Origin: JASLBX01 sp036374175
Lineage (GTDB): Bacteria > Actinomycetota > Actinomycetes > Jiangellales > Jiangellaceae
Length of the DNA stretch: 19,135 nucleotides
Direction of reading: 5' to 3'
Assembly: GCA_036374175.1 (NCBI GenBank)
Contig: DASUUH010000018.1
Location: forward strand, 1 to 19,135
Both the position numbers and the translations under genes were made by a program. The notes under the pieces are model-generated. The model was not told where the DNA came from. It saw only the letters and a list, made by a program, of their open reading frames with translations, and made no database searches. Positions 1 to 6,056 of this stretch are shown here, one piece after another; position 1 is the first letter of the stretch, and the number at the start of each line of letters is the position of its first letter.

Positions 1-643
1 CAGGTATCGGCGGCATCGGAGCATGCTGGCTGTCGTCGATCCGGAGAACTCGGCGTTCTTTCCGGGCTGGTCCAGCGGCTCGTCAGAGTTCACCACGAGC
101 ACGCCGTCACGCATCGAAGGCATCGGCCGGCCGCGGGTGGAACCGAGTTTTCTACCCGGCGTGATAGACCGCATGATGCGGGTGCCCGACGCGGCGTCGG
201 TCGCGGCGATGCGGTACGTCCGGCAGGCGACGGGCCGGCATGTCGGCGGATCCACCGGAACGAACATGTGGGGCGTGCTGCGCCTCGTCGCGCAGATGAT
301 CGAGCGACGCGAAACCGGCTCGGTGGTCACCCTTATCTGCGACGGTGGCGAGCGGTACGCCGACACCTACGAATCGGACGAGTGGTTGGCCGCCCAGGGC
401 CTTGACCTTGCGCCGTACACGGCAGCCATCGAGAAGTTCCTCCGCGGCGGCGCTTGGAACGACCCTGATTGGTCGAGCCCGTGGGTGGGATCGGTCGATG
501 CAGGTCAGCGCTGGTGGGGCGGGTGGGACTCGAACCCACGGCCAAGGGATTATGAAAAGGCACGACACCGCCTCACCCAGCCTCTACCAGCAACTTTGGT
601 TGCGCCCACGTCCGCACCACGAGCGCTAGACGTCTTGAGTTGA
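1..643 (+). CDS. PLP-dependent cysteine synthase-family protein (Cds1/Rv3684-like L-cysteine desulfhydrase), 3' part
   Basis: The gene enters from the left edge; its frame is open from base 2, and the ATG at 23 is internal. The stretch from LAVVDPENSAFFP through RIEGIGRPRVEPSFLPGV, GGSTGTNMWG and GGERYADTY to DEWLAAQGLD follows the C-terminal half of the mycobacterial Cds1 (Rv3684) type. This is a fold-type II PLP enzyme of cysteine metabolism that releases sulfide from L-cysteine or works as a cysteine synthase. The PLP lysine would be upstream of the window. Recognisable family sequence ends near base 460. From about 505 the frame reads through an antisense tRNA 3'-half (the WGGWDSNPRPRDYE peptide is its antisense translation) and stops only at 641-643. 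The last 45 or so residues are therefore probably not ancestral and may reflect loss of the original stop by integration. Exact substrate is inferred only. Confidence 0.8.
   Translation, partial: RYRRHRSMLAVVDPENSAFFPGWSSGSSEFTTSTPSRIEGIGRPRVEPSFLPGVIDRMMRVPDAASVAAMRYVRQATGRHVGGSTGTNMWGVLRLVAQMIERRETGSVVTLICDGGERYADTYESDEWLAAQGLDLAPYTAAIEKFLRGGAWNDPDWSSPWVGSVDAGQRWWGGWDSNPRPRDYEKARHRLTQPLPATLVAPTSAPRALDVLS
514..555 (-). repeat. tRNA 3'-half (anticodon CAT) direct repeat, copy 1; att-like site
   Basis: Read on the minus strand this is the 3' half of a tRNA. It has anticodon-loop bases CATAA, 3' anticodon stem TCCCT, variable loop TGGCC, T arm GTGGG-TTCGAGT-CCCAC, acceptor strand CCGCCCC and discriminator A, followed by CCA. 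The bases 5' of the loop do not pair with TCCCT, so the tRNA is truncated at the anticodon loop. That is a common crossover limit for tyrosine integrases acting at tRNA genes. An identical 42-bp copy lies at 10750-10791, and the matching GTCAGCG just outside (504-510 and 10741-10747) extends the similarity. The isotype is tRNA-Met or lysidine-type Ile (CAT); I cannot decide which. It lies antisense within the reading frame of the cysteine-enzyme gene. Confidence 0.85.
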
Positions 644-673
644 CTCAGTTTCGCACCACGAATGGCACCACGA
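609..673 (+). repeat. GCACCACGA direct repeats, possible integrase arm-type sites (copy 1 arm)
   Basis: GCACCACGA occurs three times to the right of tRNA-half copy 1, at about 613, 653 and 664. The segment from 648 (GTTTCGCACCACGAA, then TGGCACCACG) matches 10883-10906 next to tRNA-half copy 2 with two differences in 24 bases. Short direct repeats beside a tRNA-derived core resemble arm-type binding sites of tyrosine integrases. That reading is an inference from arrangement; no integrase is present at this end. Confidence 0.5.
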
Positions 674-976
674 ACTGGACGCGGCGCACCGCCTACTCGA
701 GTTCGGTAGCCGGCTCGCCGCTCAAGGTAGGTAGAACCACATCGCCCAGCCACCGACGGTCCACGTTTCGGGCTTGCGTCCTCGCTGCGCACGGTGTCGA
801 ACGAGCGGCAGTACGCATGGTCGCACGCCACGCCAGTCATACCGTTGACTCAGCCGCACGCCCGGGTCGAGTCACCGCGGGGCACCGGCTACATCTCAGG
901 TTGCCGAGAATTCCAAGGCCGTCACCGATCCGAACGATGCGGACACCGGTGCGGCACTTGAGGCGGTCGCGAATCG
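674..976. other. Non-coding stretch, nothing recognised
   Basis: No reading frame here resembles a protein I know and no RNA is visible. A plus-strand frame at about 898-1020 (QVAENSKAVTDPNDADTGAA...) looks moderately protein-like but has no start and ends at TAA; I could not place it. Given the att-like site on the left and the gene relic on the right, this is probably decayed DNA. Confidence 0.4.
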
Positions 977-1090
977 TCATCGTGGTAGTCGTTTGGTGTG
1001 GAGCAGTGGCCGGAAGAGGTAATGGTTGGTGCGGTCGACGGTGACGTCGACGGCAGCTCTTCGCAGCGCCTTGGCCGCGGGCAGACGGAA
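977..1090 (-). pseudogene. Relic of a type II NADH dehydrogenase (NDH-2) N-terminus
   Basis: On the minus strand the frame reads LPAAKALRRAAVDVTV, then DRTNHYLFRPLL, and stops at 979-977. NDH-2 enzymes begin with a dinucleotide fold of the form GAGFGGLxAAKALRR..DVTLVDRTNHHLFQPLLYQ, and this matches its centre almost residue for residue. The GxGxxG part is missing upstream and everything after PLL is unrelated. About 35 residues of a roughly 400-residue enzyme remain, so it is non-functional. It abuts a strong hairpin at 1092-1129. Confidence 0.6.
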
Positions 1091-1091
1091 T

Positions 1092-1129
1092 GAGCCGAGC
1101 CCCGCGCGATGCGCGGCGGGGCTCGGCTC
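1092..1129 (-). terminator. Rho-independent-type hairpin downstream of the ABM-fold gene
   Basis: A perfect 14-bp stem: GAGCCGAGCCCCGC (1092-1105) pairs with GCGGGGCTCGGCTC (1116-1129) around a 10-base loop. It starts 15 bases after the stop of the minus-strand gene at 1144-1461. There is no clear T-tract, as is usual for actinobacterial terminators. It is the strongest hairpin I noticed in the window. Confidence 0.7.
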
Positions 1130-1143
1130 GGTACCTGGATGGA

Positions 1144-1461
1144 CTAGTGGGTGATCGGCGCCGGCTCGCGATGGCTGGTGTCGATGGCGAGGTCACCGAC
1201 GTAGTTCTCGCGCAGGGTGTAACGGTCCTTACTGTTGGCCTTCACCCAGTCCGCGGCCTTTGCCGCGGCTGCGTCAGCCTGCGCCCGGTTTTCCCAGGTG
1301 CTGAGGGAGACGAAGGCGGTCTTGTCGATCTGGGCAACTCCGTAGGACACGAAGCCGTCGCTGTGTTCGAACAAGGGAACCATCTCAGACTTCGCCTGCC
1401 CGATGAGCTCGTCGAAGGTGCCGGTCTTGATGTCGTAGAGAGCAACGCGCGTGCAGCGCAT
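1144..1461 (-). CDS. Small ABM-fold (antibiotic biosynthesis monooxygenase-like) protein
   Basis: 105 residues. The pattern is an N-terminal beta strand (TRVALYDIKTG), a helix (FDELIGQAKSEMVPLFEHSDGF), strands (VSYGVAQIDKTAFVSLSTWE), a helix (NRAQADAAAAKAADWVKAN) and a final strand. This is the dimeric ferredoxin-like ABM/DUF pattern, in which a small beta-alpha domain dimerises to make a pocket. Known members include monooxygenases, heme-degrading enzymes and many proteins without known function, so no substrate is assigned. The ATG at 1461 is preceded by AGGAAGG at good spacing. The gene diverges from a small winged-helix regulator at 1575 with overlapping promoters, which suggests that this regulator controls it. 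A strong hairpin follows the stop. Confidence 0.75.
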   Translation of the reverse strand: MRCTRVALYDIKTGTFDELIGQAKSEMVPLFEHSDGFVSYGVAQIDKTAFVSLSTWENRAQADAAAAKAADWVKANSKDRYTLRENYVGDLAIDTSHREPAPITH

Positions 1462-1518
1462 GATGTGCCTTCCTGTGGTGGAGCGGCTTGCGTAACCCGC
1501 ATGCCAGTTCCATAACCG

Positions 1519-1562
1519 ACACTACACTAGAACCTTGATACTGGCAAATGAGTTCCTAGAAT
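1519..1562. promoter_or_regulatory. Divergent overlapping promoters between the ABM-fold gene and the winged-helix regulator
   Basis: Plus strand: TTGATA (1535-1540), 16-base spacer, TAGAAT (1557-1562). This predicts a start only a few bases before the ATG at 1575, so that transcript may be nearly leaderless. Minus strand: TTGCCA (1547-1542), 17-base spacer, TAGTGT (1524-1519). The two promoters overlap, and CTAGAAC (1528-1534) faces GTTCCTAG (1552-1559) as an imperfect inverted repeat that could be the regulator's operator. These are read by eye; not proven. Confidence 0.45.
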
Positions 1563-1574
1563 CGAGGGTCCTGT

Positions 1575-1883
1575 ATGATCTGTGTCGTGGCTTGGGGCTT
1601 TCTGACGAACCACGCTCAGGCGTTGTTGTGCATCGCACACGACCCGGGCGTGCGGCTGCGGGAGATCGCGACCACGCTTGGCATCACCGAGCGCGCCGCC
1701 TTCGGCATCGTCACCGATCTGGTGGAAGCCGGATATGTGATCAAGGACAAGAACGGCCGCCGCAACCGCTACGACGTCCAGGTCGACAAACCCTTGCCAG
1801 AGGCTCTGCTGCGACAGCGAACGGTCGGCCAACTGGTGGAGCTCCTAGCCCGCACCGAATTGGGCACCCACGACCACGCGTGA
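1575..1883 (+). CDS. Small winged-helix (MarR-like) transcriptional regulator
   Basis: 102 residues. It opens with WGFLTNHAQALLCIAHDPG, typical of short actinobacterial MarR-type proteins. An HTH (LREIATTLGITERAAFGIVTDLVEAG, about residues 28-53) and a wing (YVIKDKNGRRNRYDVQ, about 54-69) follow, then a short C-terminal helix. It probably binds DNA as a dimer, with the divergent ABM-fold gene as the likely target through the shared 113-base intergenic region. The ATG at 1575 has no strong ribosome binding site, but the predicted promoter puts the transcript start within about 10 bases, which fits near-leaderless translation. An effector ligand cannot be inferred. Confidence 0.75.
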   Translation: MICVVAWGFLTNHAQALLCIAHDPGVRLREIATTLGITERAAFGIVTDLVEAGYVIKDKNGRRNRYDVQVDKPLPEALLRQRTVGQLVELLARTELGTHDHA

Positions 1884-2158
1884 GCTCACTGAAATGCCGC
1901 CATGCGGGAGCGCCCACGCGGCGGTAGGCCCGAACGGTGGTTGCGCCTCGTCCGCTGTGGCCGAGCCAACCGGCGACGGGTGCGAACATCGACGCCAGCC
2001 GCGAAGCAACAGTGACGGCTGAGTGTCAGCCCAGGTGAGCGAAGTGGGGCGGGACGGCGCACGAGGCCACCAACGGGATGCATCCCGCCGCCTGCGCCAG
2101 CCCTCATCGTGATGATGTGGCCACCGACGCTGATCCGCACGGTTCGCAGCAACCGTAG
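1884..2158. other. Non-coding stretch with a 16-bp echo of the att-flank
   Basis: No gene recognised. AGCGAAGTGGGGCGGG at 2038-2053 is identical to 10744-10759, which is the outer flank plus acceptor end of tRNA-half copy 2. The match stops where the T arm should begin. It may be a third, eroded att remnant or chance. Confidence 0.3.
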
Positions 2159-2311
2159 CGTCCGGATCAGCTTCTTGATCGACACACTCCGCGCGATCTG
2201 GTTCAGCGGGTGAAGCACACGGCTGTGGACGAAGGCGTCTCGTTGTCTCGTTTCGTCGAGCGGGCGCTTGAGCGTCACCTGGCCGCGCTCGATGAGAAGG
2301 AGCATCGGTGA
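2159..2311 (+). pseudogene. Ribbon-helix-helix (CopG/antitoxin-like) gene remnant
   Basis: The frame ending at TGA 2309-2311 reads DLVQRVKHTAVDEG, then VSLSRFVERALERHLAAL and a charged tail. This is the two-helix pattern of ribbon-helix-helix antitoxins and repressors (LxxRVKxxAxxxGVSLSxFVExALxxHL). The beta strand that should come first appears only in another frame just upstream (VRISFLID, about 2160-2183), and this frame is closed by TAG at 2156-2158. The only in-frame candidate start is GTG 2210, giving 33 residues, too short for a working domain. A frameshift near 2185 would join both parts. No toxin gene is adjacent. The annotation as a relic is an inference. Confidence 0.4.
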
Positions 2312-2322
2312 GACCCCTTGCG

Positions 2323-2715
2323 CTAGCCGTGCTTGACGGCGAGCACTGGGCACTGTGCCTGCAGCAACACGGACTGTGCGGTGGAGCCGAGCAGCAGCTT
2401 ACCCACAGGCGTGCGGTGCCGGACGCCGATCACGACGAGGTCTGCGGTCACTTCCTGAGCTACCTGCAGCAGGTCCTCGGCTGCCGTGTCGGTGGAGGTG
2501 AAGTGCCGTACGGCATACTGGACCCCGCTCTCGTCGAGCCGCCGCTTCATCAGCTCGAGGGGTTCCCCCTGTGCATATCGGGGGTCGACAAGCCGGTCCG
2601 CTCGCGTGGTGTTCACGACAACGACGTTCGTGCCGCGGAACCGGGCCTGTTCGATGGCTGCGTCGAGGACCGCCTCCCCGAGTGGGTTCGGCACGTAGCC
2701 CGCTACGACTGTCAT
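2323..2715 (-). CDS. Universal stress protein (UspA family)
   Basis: 130 residues, one Usp domain. It starts MTVVAGYVPNPLGEAVLDAA, where family members have a strand followed by a serine/glycine loop, and ends GVRHRTPVGKLLLGSTAQSV then CPVLAVKHG. That tail corresponds to the Usp nucleotide-binding motif (G..(9)..GS) and the closing strand, so ATP binding is likely. The ATG (2715-2713) overlaps the tctA stop (2714-2712) as ATGA, so translation is coupled to tctA. Such Usp genes sit at the end of several actinobacterial tct operons. A role in tuning the transporter by energy state is inferred, not shown. The reading frame extends far upstream inside tctA, but this start is fixed by the overlap and by the domain boundary. 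Confidence 0.88.
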   Translation of the reverse strand: MTVVAGYVPNPLGEAVLDAAIEQARFRGTNVVVVNTTRADRLVDPRYAQGEPLELMKRRLDESGVQYAVRHFTSTDTAAEDLLQVAQEVTADLVVIGVRHRTPVGKLLLGSTAQSVLLQAQCPVLAVKHG

Positions 2716-4274
2716 CGATCCTCCCCGACGGTGGTGGGCACCATTTGCTCCTTCTGTTCGTGCACCAGCACCTTCTCTAGTTTCCGCGCGCGCCGCCGCA
2801 ACACGAGCGAGAGCGCGAAGATGACTACCAGCACGCTGTACACCGTCACGGCGAACGGTGACTGGACGAGCGTGGCCCAGTCGCCCTGGGAGATGGAGAG
2901 CGCCCGGCGCAGCTGCGCCTCGAAGATGGGACCGAGGATCAGCCCGATCACCAACGGGGCCACCGGATAGCCGTAGCGACGCATGAAGAACCCGAGCAGG
3001 CCGATTGCGAGGAGGATCAGCACGTCGTCCTGGCGGAAGTTGACGGCGAACGCGCCCATGGCGGCGAAGGTGAGGATGCCGGCGTACATGTAGTGTCGCG
3101 GGATCTGCAGGATCTTCACCCAGATGCCCACTAGCGGCAGGTTCAGCACTAGCAGCATCAGATTGCCGATGTACAGGCTGGCGATGAGGGCCCATACGAG
3201 GGCGGACTCGTTCTCGAAAAGGAGCGGCCCGGGCGCGATGTTGTAGCGCTGGAACGCCGCCAGCATCACGGCTGCCGTGGCCGACGTGGGAATCCCGAGG
3301 GTCAGAAGCGGCACCAGAACGCCCGCGGCTGCGGCGTTGTTGGCCGCCTCGGGCCCCGCGACGCCCTCGATCGCGCCGTGCCCGAACTGCCTGCGTGCCT
3401 CGCCCTTGGCCAGGCGGCGCTCGCCCGCGTAGGACAGGAATGTCGCCACGTCGGCGCCACCCGCCGGGATGGTTCCGATGGGGAAGCCGATCGCAGTGCC
3501 GCGGAGCCAGGGAAACACAGAACGTCGCCAGTCCGAGCGGGTCATCCAAGTGCGCCAGCCCTTGGTCACCGGAATGACCTGGATCGGTCCTCGTCTCAGC
3601 AGTGAGCCTACGTACAGCGCCTCGCCTACGGCGAAAACGGCGACGGCTACGAGCACGACGTCAATTCCGTCGGTCAGCGCTGGGACACCCAAGGTGTAAC
3701 GCTGCTGTCCGGAGATCGCATCGACCCCCACCAGGCCGAGGAACAGGCCCAGCGCCAGCGATGACAGACCTCGGGTGATCGAGCTCCCGAGCAGCGCACC
3801 TACCGTGAGGAACGCCAGCACCATCAGCGCGACGTAGTCGACCGGACCAAGCTTGACCGCGAGCTCGGCAGCCGTCGGCGCGAGGAAAGTCAGCGCCATC
3901 GTGGCGAGAGTTCCCGCCACGAAGGAGCCGATCGCGGCGGTCGCGAGGGCCGCGGTGCCGCGCCCGGCCCGAGCCATCGCGTTGCCTTCGAGAGTCGTGA
4001 TCACCGAGGCTGCCTCGCCGGGTGTGTTGAGCAGGATCGACGTGGTCGAGCCGCCGTACATGCCGCCGTAGTAGATCCCCGCGAAGACGATCAGCGCAGC
4101 GGTCGGTTCGATCGAGTACGTGAGCGGCATGAGAAGTGCGACCGTCATGGCCGGTCCGATGCCGGGTAGCACACCGACTGCCGTCCCGACGAAGACTCCG
4201 ACGAGTGCGTAGAGGAGGTAGATCGGCTGAGCCGCGGTGGCGAAGCCGTCCAGCAGAGTCAGGAAGTTATCCAC
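2712..4274 (-). CDS. tctA: Tripartite tricarboxylate transporter, large membrane subunit TctA
   Basis: About 520 residues with a dozen hydrophobic segments, the usual size for TctA (PF01970). Family landmarks are GVFVGTAVGVLPGIGPAMTV near the N-terminus, the pair IYYGGMYGGSTTSILLNTPG, and LGIPTSATAAVMLAAF in the second half, which together form the two repeated substrate-path halves. TctA is the transport channel, driven by ion gradient and fed by TctC. I chose GTG 4274 (VDNFLTLLDGFATA...) because that is where homologues begin and because it overlaps the tctB stop (4267-4269) by 8 bases. The frame's upstream ATG at 4331 would add 19 non-family residues inside tctB. The C-terminus is basic (LRRRARKLEK) and overlaps uspA by 4 bases. 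Confidence 0.93.
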   Translation of the reverse strand: MDNFLTLLDGFATAAQPIYLLYALVGVFVGTAVGVLPGIGPAMTVALLMPLTYSIEPTAALIVFAGIYYGGMYGGSTTSILLNTPGEAASVITTLEGNAMARAGRGTAALATAAIGSFVAGTLATMALTFLAPTAAELAVKLGPVDYVALMVLAFLTVGALLGSSITRGLSSLALGLFLGLVGVDAISGQQRYTLGVPALTDGIDVVLVAVAVFAVGEALYVGSLLRRGPIQVIPVTKGWRTWMTRSDWRRSVFPWLRGTAIGFPIGTIPAGGADVATFLSYAGERRLAKGEARRQFGHGAIEGVAGPEAANNAAAAGVLVPLLTLGIPTSATAAVMLAAFQRYNIAPGPLLFENESALVWALIASLYIGNLMLLVLNLPLVGIWVKILQIPRHYMYAGILTFAAMGAFAVNFRQDDVLILLAIGLLGFFMRRYGYPVAPLVIGLILGPIFEAQLRRALSISQGDWATLVQSPFAVTVYSVLVVIFALSLVLRRRARKLEKVLVHEQKEQMVPTTVGEDR

Positions 4275-4788
4275 TGAAGATCGGCACCCCCTCCAACAGC
4301 GGCCCGGGCGGCAGCGAGAGACCCAGCCCACCGGCGAAGGCGGCCTGCAGGACCAGCGCCAGAGGGACGCCGATCAGCACCGCCCGGTGTCGCGGCTTGG
4401 CGCCGAAGGTCCACGCCGCGCCGACGAACAGCACGGCCGCAGCGACCGGCCAGCCCAGTGGGACGATGAGGGCCGCGTGAAGGGCGAGCAACGCAACGAG
4501 AATGACGACCGTAGGCCAGTGCGTGTGGGCATGGGGATCGATGTCCTCACCTTTCTCGGCCTCGCCGAAGTGCCCCCGTAGCACCCTGATCAGGGTGGCC
4601 AGGCCCAGGATCACCAGCGCCGTTCCCACGATGTACGGAAGCACTCTCGGTCCCAGCACTCCCGCCGTAACTGGTTCGACGATGCTTCCGGCGCGGGCCA
4701 GGGCGAACACGCCCAGGCCCGCTATACCGGCGGCGAAGACCAGTTCCCCCACGGGGACGGCCCGTCCGACTTGCCCCTGGGCCGACAT
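4267..4788 (-). CDS. tctB: Tripartite tricarboxylate transporter, small membrane subunit TctB
   Basis: 173 residues with four predicted membrane segments: GELVFAAGIAGLGVFALA (about 14-31), VLPYIVGTALVILGLATLI (about 49-67), TVVILVALLALHAALIVPLG (about 92-112), and a last region around LIGVPLALVLQAAF (about 137-150). The first pair is separated by a cytosol-length loop, and a histidine/aspartate-rich linker (EKGEDIDPHAHTHW) joins the halves. This is the size and topology of TctB (PF07331), the variable small subunit that pairs with TctA. The ATG at 4788 is two bases beyond the tctC stop (4791-4793), and the stop overlaps tctA. Sequence conservation of TctB is low, so the call rests also on position between tctC and tctA. 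Confidence 0.9.
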   Translation of the reverse strand: MSAQGQVGRAVPVGELVFAAGIAGLGVFALARAGSIVEPVTAGVLGPRVLPYIVGTALVILGLATLIRVLRGHFGEAEKGEDIDPHAHTHWPTVVILVALLALHAALIVPLGWPVAAAVLFVGAAWTFGAKPRHRAVLIGVPLALVLQAAFAGGLGLSLPPGPLLEGVPIFSG

Positions 4789-4790
4789 GG

Positions 4791-5792
4791 CTACTGCACC
4801 AAGCCAATGTCTTGCAGCGTGGCGCGAACGGTGCCGACCTCACTTTCGAGGAACTCGCCGTACTCGTTGGCTGCCATGAACGCGTCGGCCCAGTTGTTGG
4901 TCTCCAGCGTTTCCTGCCAGTTGTCGGACTCGGCCATGGCGGTGACGAGATCGACCAGCCTGTCGGCCTCCTCGCCCTCCACCGTTCCCGGTGCCACAAC
5001 TCCTCGCCAGTTCGTGAGGACGACGTCGATCCCGCTGTCCGTGATCGTCGGGACGTCAGGAAGGGCGGCCGATGGCACTGCTCCGGATACTGCGAGTGCA
5101 CGCAGCCGGCCTGCCTTCACCTGCTCGGCGTACTCGCCGACTCCGGAGATGCCCGCGTCGACCTTCTTGCCCAGCAGAGCGGCGAGGGACTCACCACCGC
5201 CGGAGTACGGGACGTAGTTCAGCTGAGAGGCGACCTCATTGGCCGCGACGCCCGCCTCCCTGAGCAGCAGACCGGCCAGGATGTGGTCAGCTCCGCCCGC
5301 CGAGCCACCTGTGACCGAGACCGACTGCCCCCGTGCCTTGATGTCGTCAACCAGGTCGTTGATGTCCTGGTACGGCGAGTCGGCGGGAACGACGACCACG
5401 AGTGGCTCCTCGGTCAGCCGGGAGATAGGCGTAGTGTCGGCCAGCGTCGCCTGCGACTGGTTGGTCTCGATCGCACCTACCATGACCAGCCCCATCACCA
5501 TGAGTGTCTCAGGATCACGTTCGTTGGCGAGCTGGGCGAGGCCAACCGTGCCGCCCGCACCCGGCACGTTCACGACCTGGGCGGAGGACACCAGGTCCAG
5601 GTCTTGCAGCACCTGCTGCATCGCGCGTCCGGTCTGGTCCCAGCCGCCGCCGGGATCAGCGGGCACGATGATCTCGAGCTGGTCGATAGAAGCATCGGCG
5701 GCACCGCCGTCGGTTGTGCCGCACGCAGCGACTGCGACAGCCATGAAAGACGCCGCCGCGACTACAGCGCTACGGGTCAACGGGTTACCCAT
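4791..5792 (-). CDS. tctC: Tripartite tricarboxylate transporter, substrate-binding lipoprotein TctC
   Basis: About 333 residues. The signal peptide MGNPLTRSAVVAAASFMAVA ends in a lipobox (VAAC), so the mature protein is lipid-anchored outside the membrane. The binding-protein body carries TctC (PF03401) signatures: IIVPADPGGGWDQTGRAM, GAGGTVGLAQLA, DTTPISRLTEEPLVVVV, GGSAGGADHILA, DAGISGVGEYAEQVKAGRLR and NWRGVVAPG. The aspartate after GGGW corresponds to the carboxylate-coordinating region of the family. ATG 5792 is chosen over the ATG at 5828 because AAGGAG stands at proper distance and the signal peptide starts there. First gene of tctCBA-usp; the substrate is presumably a tri- or dicarboxylate but cannot be read from sequence. 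Confidence 0.93.
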   Translation of the reverse strand: MGNPLTRSAVVAAASFMAVAVAACGTTDGGAADASIDQLEIIVPADPGGGWDQTGRAMQQVLQDLDLVSSAQVVNVPGAGGTVGLAQLANERDPETLMVMGLVMVGAIETNQSQATLADTTPISRLTEEPLVVVVPADSPYQDINDLVDDIKARGQSVSVTGGSAGGADHILAGLLLREAGVAANEVASQLNYVPYSGGGESLAALLGKKVDAGISGVGEYAEQVKAGRLRALAVSGAVPSAALPDVPTITDSGIDVVLTNWRGVVAPGTVEGEEADRLVDLVTAMAESDNWQETLETNNWADAFMAANEYGEFLESEVGTVRATLQDIGLVQ

Positions 5793-5814
5793 GTCCTGCT
5801 CCTTAGAGTGTTGG

Positions 5815-5840
5815 GTGACGTGCGTCACGTCTGGAATCTA
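5815..5840 (-). promoter_or_regulatory. Probable tctC promoter -10 with adjacent perfect palindrome
   Basis: Minus strand TAGATT (5840-5835) is a reasonable -10 with only a weak -35 (TTCCGC, 18-base spacer), as expected for an activated promoter. Just downstream, where the transcript would begin, GTGACG-TG-CGTCAC (5815-5828) is a perfect 6-bp inverted repeat. It lies 23 bases before the tctC start and could bind a second regulator. Read by eye. Confidence 0.4.
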
Positions 5841-5875
5841 GGAACAGGCCAGTGCCCCGCGGAATCCTCCGGTTT

Positions 5876-5896
5876 CAATGGTCTTAATGGTCATTG
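5876..5896 (-). promoter_or_regulatory. Candidate response-regulator site upstream of tctC
   Basis: An AT-rich island in GC-rich DNA. AATGGTC occurs at 5877-5883 and again at 5886-5892, framed by CAATG (5876-5880) and CATTG (5892-5896) as an inverted repeat. On the minus strand it contains ATGACCAT and AGACCATT. It would lie about 50-70 bases upstream of the predicted tctC start point, a normal activator position. ATGACCAC appears twice in the other promoter region of this locus (8385-8407). Confidence 0.45.
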
Positions 5897-6056
5897 CGGT
5901 CACGTCGTGCAGCCCCCGAATGAGCGCTTCTACGGTGACGAAGGCATGGCGCTGGTGACCGTCGCGCCGCTCATCGCGGCAGCACTCGTAGGGTTCGGAC
6001 GGAGTCGGTGGCTGGGAGTGCCGCTGACCGTTGCGCTACGGACCGTCTGCCTCGGA

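Noticed and set aside
514..555. Complete tRNA gene at either CAT half
   Set aside because: The 5' anticodon stem, D arm and 5' acceptor strand are absent at both copies; only the 3' half is present.
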